This document shows positions 1 to 5,147 of a DNA stretch of 6,008 bases, piece by piece. The position numbers were made by a program, and so were the translations under genes. Origin of the DNA: Desulfobacteraceae bacterium (GTDB lineage Bacteria; Desulfobacterota; Desulfobacteria; Desulfobacterales; Desulfobacteraceae); contig JAFLJU010000338.1 in the NCBI GenBank assembly GCA_022712835.1, forward strand, positions 1-6,008, given 5' to 3'. Numbering within the stretch: the stretch's first letter is position 1; each line of letters opens with the position of its first letter. The notes beneath the pieces are model-generated. The model made no database searches and had not been told where the DNA came from. It saw only the letters and a program-made list of their open reading frames with translations.

Positions 1-197
1 TAGGTGGCATAGATCACACCACCGTTATGGTCAAAATCAAGGTTCTGTGTCTGGGAGCTTGTTCCCTGGGCTTCTATCCCCTGGGATGCCCTTTCCTGGG
101 AGCCAATGGACAGGGCTGACCAAATAATAAATGGTATGGCAATGACACAGATCCCTGCAAAAAGAAAAAATACTTTTGCCGGTTTGGGCTTTTCCAT
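1..197 (-). CDS. Membrane-anchored protein of the nap operon, N-terminal part only (runs off the window)
   Basis: This is the first 65 codons of a gene that continues past base 1. Its ATG overlaps the napA stop in a TGATG arrangement. A GGAG ribosome binding site (complement of 206-209) lies 8 bases upstream, inside napA, so translation is probably coupled to napA. Residues 1-8 are basic and proline-containing. Residues 9-31 form one strong hydrophobic segment, a signal anchor or uncleaved signal peptide, placing the remainder in the periplasm. Residues 33-52 are a Ser/Gln-rich linker made of five-residue repeats. The visible end reads LDFDHNGGVIYAT, which resembles the start of a WD40-type propeller blade and recalls NapL-like accessory proteins, but this is a guess from about 13 residues. 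No CxxCH haem motif and no twin-arginine motif is visible in this part, which argues against a typical NapG, though a haem domain could lie further on. The position suggests a dedicated partner of NapA. Gene reality is well supported; function is not known. Confidence 0.75.
   Translation of the reverse strand, partial: MEKPKPAKVFFLFAGICVIAIPFIIWSALSIGSQERASQGIEAQGTSSQTQNLDFDHNGGVIYAT
42..101 (-). repeat. Four degenerate 15-bp units encoding an S/A-Q-x-x-x pentapeptide repeat
   Basis: Reading the minus strand, codons 33-52 of the partial membrane protein split into four five-residue units: SQERA, SQGIE, AQGTS and SQTQN. Each unit begins with a TCC or GCC codon followed by CAG, giving a CTGGG-type motif about every 15 bases on the plus strand. 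The repeat forms the linker between the membrane segment and the periplasmic domain. The units are diverged, so this is an old tandem expansion rather than a fresh one. Confidence 0.6.
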
Positions 198-2512
198 CAC
201 GCTTTCTCCAGTCTAACCGCCCATTTTTTATAATCTGGCTGCTTGGATATGGGGCAGAAGGCATCCAGGGTGACCTCGTTGATCAGAAAGTTTTCATCAA
301 AGAATGGGACAAAGACCTGACCCCTGGCGGGATTGCCCCGGCCGTTGATGACAGCCTTCATGGTTATATCCCCTCTTCTGGAAATAATTTTTACCATACT
401 TCCGTTGACAACCCCCATTTGCTTTGCATCTTCGGGATTTATCTCCACATAGGATTCCGGGACCGCCTTGTGAAGAATCGGAATCCGTCTTGTCATGGAG
501 CCCGTATGCCAATGTTCCAGCACCCGTCCTGTATTGAGCCAAAAGGGATATTCTTTGTCCGGAGATTCTGCTGCCGGTTCATAGGGTCGCAACCAGATCC
601 AGGCCCGGTGGTCGGGCTTGCCGTAAAAATCAAAGGAATCCCCCTCACAGGCCGGATCATACTTGCCATTGTACCGCCATTTTGTTTCTTTACCGTTCAC
701 ATAGGGCCATTGAATCCCTGATCTTTGTGTCAGTTCCTTGTAGGGGGCCATGCGATGTTTGGGGTTGTCATGGAACCGTGTATATTCGTTCCAGATATCT
801 TCAATATAGGTCTCCTGACTCCAGGGGAATTGTTTTTCAAATCCCAGGCGTCTTGCCACCTGGATGAGCTGCCAGGTATTGCACATGGCCTCTCCTGGTT
901 TGGGCACCAACTGGGCATTGTGTTGGGTTCTTCGTTCGGAATTGCCGAAAAAGCCTTCCCGTTCTACCCAGAGAGCCGAGGGCAGGATGACATCTGCCAC
1001 ATCGGAAGTGGGCGTGGGGTAGATTTCCGACACCACAATGAACCGGCCGTCTTTTTTGGCCCCGTCCCGATATCGTTTTAAGTTGGGCATGGTCACCATG
1101 GGGTTGGTGACCTGGATCCACATGAAATTGATCTCTCCCCGGTCCAGGGCCCTGAACATTTCCACGGTATGATAGGTGGGTTTGGGGTCGATATTTTCCA
1201 CGGGAACGTCCCAAATTTTGGCCGCCATTTCCCGATCCTTTTGGTTCATGACCACCCCGTGGGGTAGTTTGTGGGTCAGGGTTCCCACCTCCCGTACCGT
1301 GCCGCAGGCAGAGGGCTGTCCTGTCAGGGAAAAAGGAGAGTTGCCGGGACTTGAGATTTTTCCGGTGAGCAAATGGATATTATAGACCAGATTGTTTATC
1401 CAGGTGCCCCGGGTGTGCTGGTTCATGCCCATGGTCCAGAAGGAGGTGACCTTTTTGTCCGGGTCACCGAATAGGGACGCCAGGTACTTGATATCCTCTG
1501 CCGAAACCCCGGAGATTTTTTCCACTTTTTCAGGGGTATAGTCTTCAAGAAAGGCTTTATAGGCATCAAAATCAACGGTTACGGCTTTGTCTTTGAATTT
1601 GAAATGGTCCTTTGTGCCGTAACCGATATTGGTTTTGCCGGAATGGAAGGAAACATGGTTTTTCACAAATTCCCAGTTCACCCACTCATTTTTGATAATT
1701 TCATGGCAGATGCCGTTGGCAATGGCCAGATCGGTCTGGGGCTTAAACAGAATAGATTGGTCGGCGGCCTGGCTGGAGCGGGTCCACCGGGTGGTCAGGT
1801 CAATGATCTTGACATTGGTTTTTGATTTCCGATTGGCCAGCATCCGGGAAAAGAGGACCGGGTGCATCTCTGCCATGTTGTTGCCCCATGTGACAAAGAC
1901 ATCGGCATTGTCAATGTCATCGTAGCAGCCCATGGGTTCGTCCAGGCCAAAACTGGTCAAACAGCCGGTGACGGCCGAGGCCATGCAGAGTCTGGCATTG
2001 GCTTCCACATTATTGGTGCCGATGCAGCCCTTGAAAAGTTTGGATGCGGCATACCCATCGGGGATGGACCATTGTCCGGACCCGTAAATGGCCACGGAAT
2101 CCTTGCCGGTCTTCTGGATGGATTCCCCCATTTTTTTGGCCACAAGATCCAGGGCTTCGGTGATGGGAGTTGCCACAAGCTGACCGTTTTTTCGGACATA
2201 GGCGGTTTTGAACCGGTCCTGACCGTAAAGAATCTGGACACAATGGTATCCTTTTACACAGCAAAGACCCTTGTTGACGGAACTATTGGGATCTCCCTTG
2301 ACTGCCACAGCTTTTTCTCCAGAAACACCCACCAGCAGGCTACAGCCGGTACCGCAGAATCGGCAAGGTGTTTTGCTCCATACAATTGATCCGGAAGGCA
2401 GGTCTGTTTTTTTCCAATCGGAAAACGAAATACCGGGAAATATGCTAGTGGCAGCAACGGCTGCACTGTTTAAGGCCATGGCCTTGATAAATGCTCTTCT
2501 GCTCGTCGTCAT
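197..2512 (-). CDS. napA: Periplasmic nitrate reductase catalytic subunit NapA
   Basis: It reduces nitrate to nitrite in the periplasm using one 4Fe-4S cluster and a Mo-bis-MGD cofactor. The 771-residue product starts with a twin-arginine signal (SRRAFIK, residues 4-10) and a hydrophobic stretch to about residue 31; no clear A-x-A cleavage site is seen. Cluster cysteines are C50, C53, C57 and C85, followed by K87, the conserved lysine between cluster and pterin. The motif NARLCMASAV supplies the expected Mo-ligand C176 and adjacent M177. QPSACG followed by R407 is the conserved active-site arginine region, and the C-terminal HWHTGSMTRR motif for the pterin is intact. Length and wording match the Desulfovibrio monomeric enzyme (about 755 aa) better than E. 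coli NapA (about 828 aa). The start is set by AAGGAG eight bases before ATG. napD lies 88 bases upstream and the next gene overlaps its stop codon. C84 and C91 are extra cysteines beside the cluster loop. No frameshift is seen. Confidence 0.97.
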   Translation of the reverse strand: MTTSRRAFIKAMALNSAAVAATSIFPGISFSDWKKTDLPSGSIVWSKTPCRFCGTGCSLLVGVSGEKAVAVKGDPNSSVNKGLCCVKGYHCVQILYGQDRFKTAYVRKNGQLVATPITEALDLVAKKMGESIQKTGKDSVAIYGSGQWSIPDGYAASKLFKGCIGTNNVEANARLCMASAVTGCLTSFGLDEPMGCYDDIDNADVFVTWGNNMAEMHPVLFSRMLANRKSKTNVKIIDLTTRWTRSSQAADQSILFKPQTDLAIANGICHEIIKNEWVNWEFVKNHVSFHSGKTNIGYGTKDHFKFKDKAVTVDFDAYKAFLEDYTPEKVEKISGVSAEDIKYLASLFGDPDKKVTSFWTMGMNQHTRGTWINNLVYNIHLLTGKISSPGNSPFSLTGQPSACGTVREVGTLTHKLPHGVVMNQKDREMAAKIWDVPVENIDPKPTYHTVEMFRALDRGEINFMWIQVTNPMVTMPNLKRYRDGAKKDGRFIVVSEIYPTPTSDVADVILPSALWVEREGFFGNSERRTQHNAQLVPKPGEAMCNTWQLIQVARRLGFEKQFPWSQETYIEDIWNEYTRFHDNPKHRMAPYKELTQRSGIQWPYVNGKETKWRYNGKYDPACEGDSFDFYGKPDHRAWIWLRPYEPAAESPDKEYPFWLNTGRVLEHWHTGSMTRRIPILHKAVPESYVEINPEDAKQMGVVNGSMVKIISRRGDITMKAVINGRGNPARGQVFVPFFDENFLINEVTLDAFCPISKQPDYKKWAVRLEKA

Positions 2513-2600
2513 GGTCCAAACTCCTTATTGTTAGATAGGAATTGTTAGATATATTCTATGAATATAAAAATTAAGGTATATAAATATTTTATACAAAAAT
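2513..2600 (-). promoter_or_regulatory. A+T-rich napD-napA intercistronic leader with tandem repeat and dyads
   Basis: The 88 bases between napD and napA are nearly all A and T and contain no gene. Directly against the napA ribosome binding site (complement of 2521-2526) are two identical 11-base copies of TATCTAACAAT on the mRNA strand (complement of 2527-2537 and 2541-2551), 14 bases apart. Upstream of these on the mRNA is a perfect 7-bp inverted repeat with a 3-base loop (2550-2556 with 2560-2566). Next comes a near-perfect palindrome at 2576-2594 with one extra base. The arrangement could set mRNA processing or translation so that napA is made at a different level from napD. No promoter is convincing here. 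The repeats are seen directly; the role is inference. Confidence 0.45.
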
Positions 2601-2825
2601 TTAAGTATGGCCAAATGTCATGGAAAGGGATTGCAGCGAATCCAGTTCCTTTATTCTGTCCTGGAGGGCCTTGTTGGCCTCCTCATCAGGAGTGTCTGTG
2701 ACCAGGATCAACACTTCTTCATTTTCAGCAATTTTTATTTCACAGAAATTTTCACAGGAAAGGTCATCAATCAACTGTTGTTTCTTGTCTTTCTCAGGAT
2801 AGGCTAAGTAACTGAAAATCGGCAT
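2601..2825 (-). CDS. napD: NapD-like chaperone for NapA maturation
   Basis: The product has 74 residues, close to the usual 80-110 of NapD. It shows the small alpha-beta (ferredoxin-like) pattern of the family: a first strand at residues 2-9, a helix at about 12-23, a strand with acidic turn around CEIKIAENEEVLILVTDTP (28-46), a helix at about 48-62, and a final strand ending LSMTFGHT. NapD family proteins bind the twin-arginine signal of cytoplasmic NapA and delay export until the Mo cofactor and cluster are in place. Identification rests on this pattern plus its position immediately before napA, since NapD sequences are poorly conserved. AAAGGAG lies four bases before the ATG, and the next upstream promoter-like sequences are within 150 bases, so napD appears to be the first gene of the operon. 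In Desulfovibrio, napD instead follows napA, so the order here differs. Confidence 0.85.
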   Translation of the reverse strand: MPIFSYLAYPEKDKKQQLIDDLSCENFCEIKIAENEEVLILVTDTPDEEANKALQDRIKELDSLQSLSMTFGHT

Positions 2826-2855
2826 GACACTCCTTTATTTAAGGATTAGGCGTAG

Positions 2856-2884
2856 AGTATAACTATATTTTATGCACCAAACAA
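2856..2884 (-). promoter_or_regulatory. Candidate proximal promoter of the nap operon (P1)
   Basis: On the minus strand, TTGTTT (complement of 2879-2884) and TATACT (complement of 2856-2861) are separated by exactly 17 bases. TATACT matches the sigma70 -10 consensus at five of six positions and the -35 matches at the first three. Transcription would start around 2849, giving a leader of about 24 bases that includes the napD ribosome binding site. The downstream copy of the GGTGCAT repeat sits across the -35 and spacer, as expected if a regulator controls this promoter. Predicted from sequence only. Confidence 0.5.
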
Positions 2885-2898
2885 TTTTTATGCACCAA
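2868..2898 (-). repeat. 13-bp direct repeat overlapping the nap promoter (candidate operator)
   Basis: TTGGTGCATAAAA on the minus strand occurs twice without mismatch, at the complements of 2868-2880 and 2886-2898, with an 18-base period. A third related half-site (GCACAACAA on the minus strand, complement of about 2903-2911) lies just upstream and pairs as an imperfect inverted repeat with the first copies. The copies cover the -35 and spacer of the candidate P1 promoter. This is the layout of a binding site for a dimeric or tandem-binding regulator; the protein is unknown. It does not match the FNR/HcpR-type TTGTGA palindrome or NarL heptamers. Confidence 0.5.
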
Positions 2899-2908
2899 CT
2901 AATTGTTG

Positions 2909-2942
2909 TGCGAATACTACTACCACAAAATAGTACTTCGCA
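2909..2942. repeat. Imperfect 11-bp inverted repeat upstream of napD
   Basis: TGCGAA-TACTA at 2909-2919 pairs with TAGTA-C-TTCGCA at 2931-2942, a stem of 5 plus 6 base pairs interrupted by one unpaired base, around an 11-base loop. No T-run follows on either strand, so it is not a standard terminator of fmdE. A regulator site, or a hairpin at the 5' end of a longer nap transcript, is more likely. Confidence 0.45.
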
Positions 2943-2971
2943 TTAAGGTCACATGGGAGAGCGCATGTCAA
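2942..2971 (-). promoter_or_regulatory. Candidate distal nap promoter (P2) with a dyad in its spacer
   Basis: A perfect TTGACA (complement of 2966-2971) is followed after 18 bases by CTTAAT (complement of 2942-2947), a four-of-six match to the -10 consensus. The spacer contains ACATG (2951-2955) and CATGT (2964-2968, running into the -35), an inverted repeat with 8 bases between. The start would fall near 2935, inside the inverted repeat at 2909-2942. It is weaker than P1 because of the long spacer and poor -10. Confidence 0.3.
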
Positions 2972-2983
2972 CTGGATTTTTAA
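2965..2983 (-). promoter_or_regulatory. Shared upstream element, nap copy
   Basis: The bases at 2965-2983 (plus-strand core TCAACTGGATTT) are matched at 17 of 19 positions by 3685-3703, just upstream of fmdE, in the same orientation relative to the downstream gene. Only positions 2967 and 2980 differ. In the nap copy the element contains the TTGACA of candidate P2. About 6-9 bases further on, TTTATAACA (2989-2997) also recurs near the fmdE copy. A common regulator site is likely; a remnant of duplication is the alternative. Confidence 0.45.
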
Positions 2984-3055
2984 TGGTTTTTATAACATGC
3001 TGGAATAACAAAATAAAGGGTTTGTGAGAAATTTAGCGCTTTTGGGATCTTCTTG

Positions 3056-3655
3056 TTACAAAGAGATTTTCTTTTTCTCAGTATAGTAAGCAATCCCCGC
3101 GCAGGCATGGCAGAGAACTCGGGTATGGGTTCGGACCTCTTTTTGATCCCTTAGAATAACTCCGCAGTTTTCACAGGCAATTTTAAATGCAGAGGGTCCG
3201 GGCATGTCCGCCGCCTTTATGTCAATCTTTACCTCCTGCACAGTGAACAATTGGGCCAGGGGCATGATCTTGTATGCTTCCAGTTGCCGGGCATGAAGGT
3301 TCTCTCCGTGGGGTGCAAAGGCTTTGGCTACCTGTCTTGAGGATTCCGTGGAGACAATGCGAAACGCTTTTTGGGTGGAAAGGTTGACAAAGGTTGCTGC
3401 CATAATACCGTAATCCTTGAATTTTAGGGATCGTCTGCCAAGTTTTACGCCGGTGACGTAGGAGATGGCATCTGTGGCGCATCGGTCAATCTCCACATAG
3501 ACGATGAGTTTTTTGATTTCCTGGGTGGTTTTGGTGTTTTTAAGCCATAGAAGTTCCAGCCCCAGCAATGCCATGCGAACCCCAATGACCTGCCCCGGGC
3601 AGAGGTGGCCATGTTCCCTGGCAGACCCGGCCAAAAGAGTTTCAAAGTTTTCCAT
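3056..3655 (-). CDS. FmdE-family zinc-binding protein
   Basis: The 199-residue protein carries the FmdE signature. An N-terminal HGHLCPG motif (H15, H17, C19) and a DRCATDAI motif (residues 57-64, C59) form the metal-binding core of the fold. VTGVKLGRRSLKFKDYG follows at 67-83. A zinc ribbon at the C terminus has C161-x2-C164 and C182-x2-C185. FmdE was named as subunit E of archaeal formylmethanofuran dehydrogenase, a Mo/W enzyme, but stand-alone bacterial members are common in sulfate reducers and have no settled function. Here it lies between the nap operon and mobB, which suggests work with molybdenum enzymes or the cofactor; this is inference. The protein appears soluble and cytoplasmic: no signal peptide or membrane segment. 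An in-frame GTG at 3667 would add four residues but has no ribosome binding site, whereas the ATG at 3655 has GAGGTG nine bases upstream. Confidence 0.9.
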   Translation of the reverse strand: MENFETLLAGSAREHGHLCPGQVIGVRMALLGLELLWLKNTKTTQEIKKLIVYVEIDRCATDAISYVTGVKLGRRSLKFKDYGIMAATFVNLSTQKAFRIVSTESSRQVAKAFAPHGENLHARQLEAYKIMPLAQLFTVQEVKIDIKAADMPGPSAFKIACENCGVILRDQKEVRTHTRVLCHACAGIAYYTEKKKISL

Positions 3656-3664
3656 AAGTATCGT

Positions 3665-3670
3665 CACCTC
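3665..3670 (-). promoter_or_regulatory. Ribosome binding site that fixes the FmdE start at 3655
   Basis: GAGGTG on the minus strand ends nine bases before ATG at 3655. The alternative GTG at 3667 lies inside this motif, so both cannot be used well; the ATG start is preferred. Confidence 0.7.
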
Positions 3671-3684
3671 TTATTTTTAAATAA

Positions 3685-3703
3685 ATATCAACTGGATTTA
3701 TAA
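3685..3703 (-). promoter_or_regulatory. Shared upstream element, fmdE copy
   Basis: This copy matches 2965-2983 at 17 of 19 positions and ends 30 bases before the fmdE ATG. It overlaps a TATAAA (complement of 3697-3702) that could be a -10 box with a start near 3690, but no good -35 lies 16-18 bases upstream. An activator-dependent promoter or operator would fit. Confidence 0.4.
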
Positions 3704-3772
3704 CAAAGGTCCACCAAAGAAAGTAATTGCCAGAAAAACATGAACAAAGGCTATTGTCAATATTTCCTTGAA

Positions 3773-3788
3773 ATGGTCGGGTGACCAT
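3773..3788. promoter_or_regulatory. Perfect 6-bp inverted repeat in the fmdE-mobB divergent gap
   Basis: ATGGTC (3773-3778) and GACCAT (3783-3788) flank a 4-base loop. A further GTT/CAA pairing is possible beyond a small bulge. It is the most G+C-rich spot in the otherwise A+T-rich gap at 3656-3892, which contains no convincing gene. No T-run follows on either strand, so an operator shared by the divergent genes is more likely than a terminator. Confidence 0.35.
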
Positions 3789-3892
3789 CAAAAAATAATT
3801 CAGCAAAAAAATTGCCCGGAAAAAACAATTCATGGTAAGACTAAGAGAATAAAAGAAGTATTTTTAAGGTTTTGAAGTTTTAAGGAGACCCC

Positions 3893-4399
3893 ATGACCCC
3901 TTTTCATATTATCGGCCATGCTGGCTGCGGCAAGACAACCCTGATCACAGACCTTATTGCAGGCTTGATCGAAAACGGCATCCGGGTTGGCTCCATGAAG
4001 CATTCCTCCCATGTACATGAACTGGACAAGCCAGGCAAGGATTCATATAGTCATCGCCAGGCAGGGGCTGTGCCCGTGTCCATGGTCACCCAAACCATGA
4101 GTGCGGTTTACCTGCCAAGAACACCTTCGTACACCCCCCAAAAACTGCTGGATACCTTTTATGCAAATGTGGATATTGTTCTTATTGAGGGCTGGATCTC
4201 AGGTCCCTATGACAAAATTGAAGTCTGGCGCAAGAGTGTGGAACGTCCGCCTCTTTTTTCTTCCGTTCAACAGGTAGTCGCTCTTGTCTCGGATCCTCTG
4301 TCTCCAGAGGATGAAGCTTGCGCTGTCGGTCAAAAAATACATTGCTTTCAACGGTCCGATCTTTCCGGGCTCGTGGCATACCTGGTTGCCCGTGTGTGA
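3893..4399 (+). CDS. mobB: Molybdopterin-guanine dinucleotide biosynthesis adaptor MobB
   Basis: The 168-residue protein is a P-loop GTP-binding protein of the MobB family (E. coli MobB is about 175 residues). The Walker A loop is GHAGCGKTT (G8 to T16). The MobB signature with K36-H37 and DKPGKDS (45-51) then RQAGA follows, and VDIVLIEG (93-100) is the Walker B-like strand. MobB is thought to assist MobA when GMP is added to molybdopterin to make the MGD or bis-MGD cofactor; NapA needs bis-MGD. MobA is not in the window. The start is set by AAGGAG five bases upstream of ATG. It is divergent from the FmdE gene and convergent with the next gene 37 bases away, so it is probably a single-gene transcript. 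No clear promoter is seen in the A+T-rich leader. Confidence 0.93.
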   Translation: MTPFHIIGHAGCGKTTLITDLIAGLIENGIRVGSMKHSSHVHELDKPGKDSYSHRQAGAVPVSMVTQTMSAVYLPRTPSYTPQKLLDTFYANVDIVLIEGWISGPYDKIEVWRKSVERPPLFSSVQQVVALVSDPLSPEDEACAVGQKIHCFQRSDLSGLVAYLVARV

Positions 4400-4412
4400 A
4401 TTTCTCATTCCG

Positions 4413-4463
4413 GCAGTTTTTTGTAAATTATAATTCTTATTTTTTTGTGGCCAAAAAAACTGC
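4413..4463. repeat. A+T-rich inverted repeats between convergent mobB and spermidine-synthase-like genes
   Basis: GCAGTTTTTTG (4413-4423) pairs with CAAAAAAACTGC (4452-4463) with one base slack, over a 28-base loop. Nested inside, TTTTTTTG (4440-4447) pairs perfectly with CAAAAAAA (4452-4459) around TGGC. The two hairpins share an arm, so only one can form at a time. They cover the stop codon of the minus-strand gene and the gap after mobB. They could act as a weak two-way terminator, but the stems are mostly A-T pairs and no G+C-rich stem is present. Confidence 0.3.
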
Positions 4464-5117
4464 ATGGGAATAACCGCCCTTGCCCGGGCGTTTGAACTCC
4501 ACGGAAAAGCCTTCCCTGGCAAGGCGTTTCATGAAACCTTCATCGTGGTCTTCTCCCCAGACGGCAAAGGTGCCTCCGGGGGTCAGGGCCTTGTGGGTAT
4601 CTGCGATGGCCTGGCTGCCGTATATCGGGTCATTTTTTTTGTCCGTTCGGGAATGGGGCCCCCGGTAGAGGTCCAGGATGATGGCATCAAATCGGTCGCT
4701 GCCACGGTTTTTAGATGCATTGCCAATGCCCTGGACAACGTTTCCAATCTTCACACAGACCCGGGGGTCGGAAACCGCCCCACGGGTTAAGTCTGAAAGC
4801 GGGCCCTGACACCATTGGTATATCGTCGGGTTGAGTTCCCAGATCACCACCTGGGCTTTTTCTCCCAGGCAATCCAATACCGCTCTGAGGGTGATGCCCA
4901 TTCCAAGGCCTCCTATAAGCACCTTTGGGGTTGTGTGGTTTTTAAGGGATTTGACCCCAAGTTCTCCCAGAGCGATCTCCGAACGCTGGGCCATGGAGTT
5001 CATAAGCACCTGGGTGCCCAGGGTGATGATAAAGTCCCGTTCTCCCCGCTGGCGAAGTTCCAGTCTCCCTTCTTCAAGGGTAGTGAATTGATCAACAACT
5101 TTCCAGGGCAGGGCCAT
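4437..5117 (-). CDS. Spermidine-synthase-like protein with a SAM-dependent methyltransferase fold
   Basis: The 226-residue protein has the Rossmann core of the spermine/spermidine synthase superfamily. Motif I is KVLIGGLGMGITLRAVL (65-81), the acidic residue for the ribose is E94 in VIWELNP, a DPRV strand lies at 117-120, and FDAIILDLYRGPH (143-155) is followed by ALTPGGTFAVW. The N-terminal part (residues 20-50) includes the LMNSMAQRSE segment common in this branch. True SpeE has a D-x-x-D pair in the DSTDP motif that serves in aminopropyl transfer. Here D149 is kept, but the second position is R152, so polyamine synthesis is doubtful and a methyltransferase or other SAM-binding role is possible. 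AAGGA lies seven bases before the ATG. No partner such as SpeD is visible. Soluble; no signal peptide. Family assignment is firm; the substrate is unknown. Confidence 0.85.
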   Translation of the reverse strand: MALPWKVVDQFTTLEEGRLELRQRGERDFIITLGTQVLMNSMAQRSEIALGELGVKSLKNHTTPKVLIGGLGMGITLRAVLDCLGEKAQVVIWELNPTIYQWCQGPLSDLTRGAVSDPRVCVKIGNVVQGIGNASKNRGSDRFDAIILDLYRGPHSRTDKKNDPIYGSQAIADTHKALTPGGTFAVWGEDHDEGFMKRLAREGFSVEFKRPGKGGYSHAVFLATKK

Positions 5118-5147
5118 GGGGTTATCCTTATCCGTTTCGTGATTGAA

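Noticed and set aside
176..721. 181-residue open frame on the plus strand
   Set aside because: It lies wholly antisense to the conserved end of napA and the start of the next gene, has no ribosome binding site or recognisable domain, and is a reading-frame shadow.
1862..2389. 175-residue open frame on the plus strand
   Set aside because: Antisense to the cluster and Mo-binding region of napA, which is clearly the coding strand; no domain recognised.
2909..2942. Rho-independent terminator of the FmdE gene
   Set aside because: The stem is interrupted, the loop is long, it is more than 110 bases after the stop codon and no T-run follows.
3656..3667. GTG start four codons earlier for the FmdE protein
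   Set aside because: The GTG lies inside the GAGGTG ribosome binding site of the ATG at 3655, and nothing suitable precedes it.
3642..3833. 63-residue hydrophobic open frame on the minus strand upstream of and overlapping the FmdE gene
   Set aside because: No ribosome binding site before its ATG, A+T-driven composition, overlaps the FmdE ribosome binding site and start, and covers the conserved-looking upstream element.
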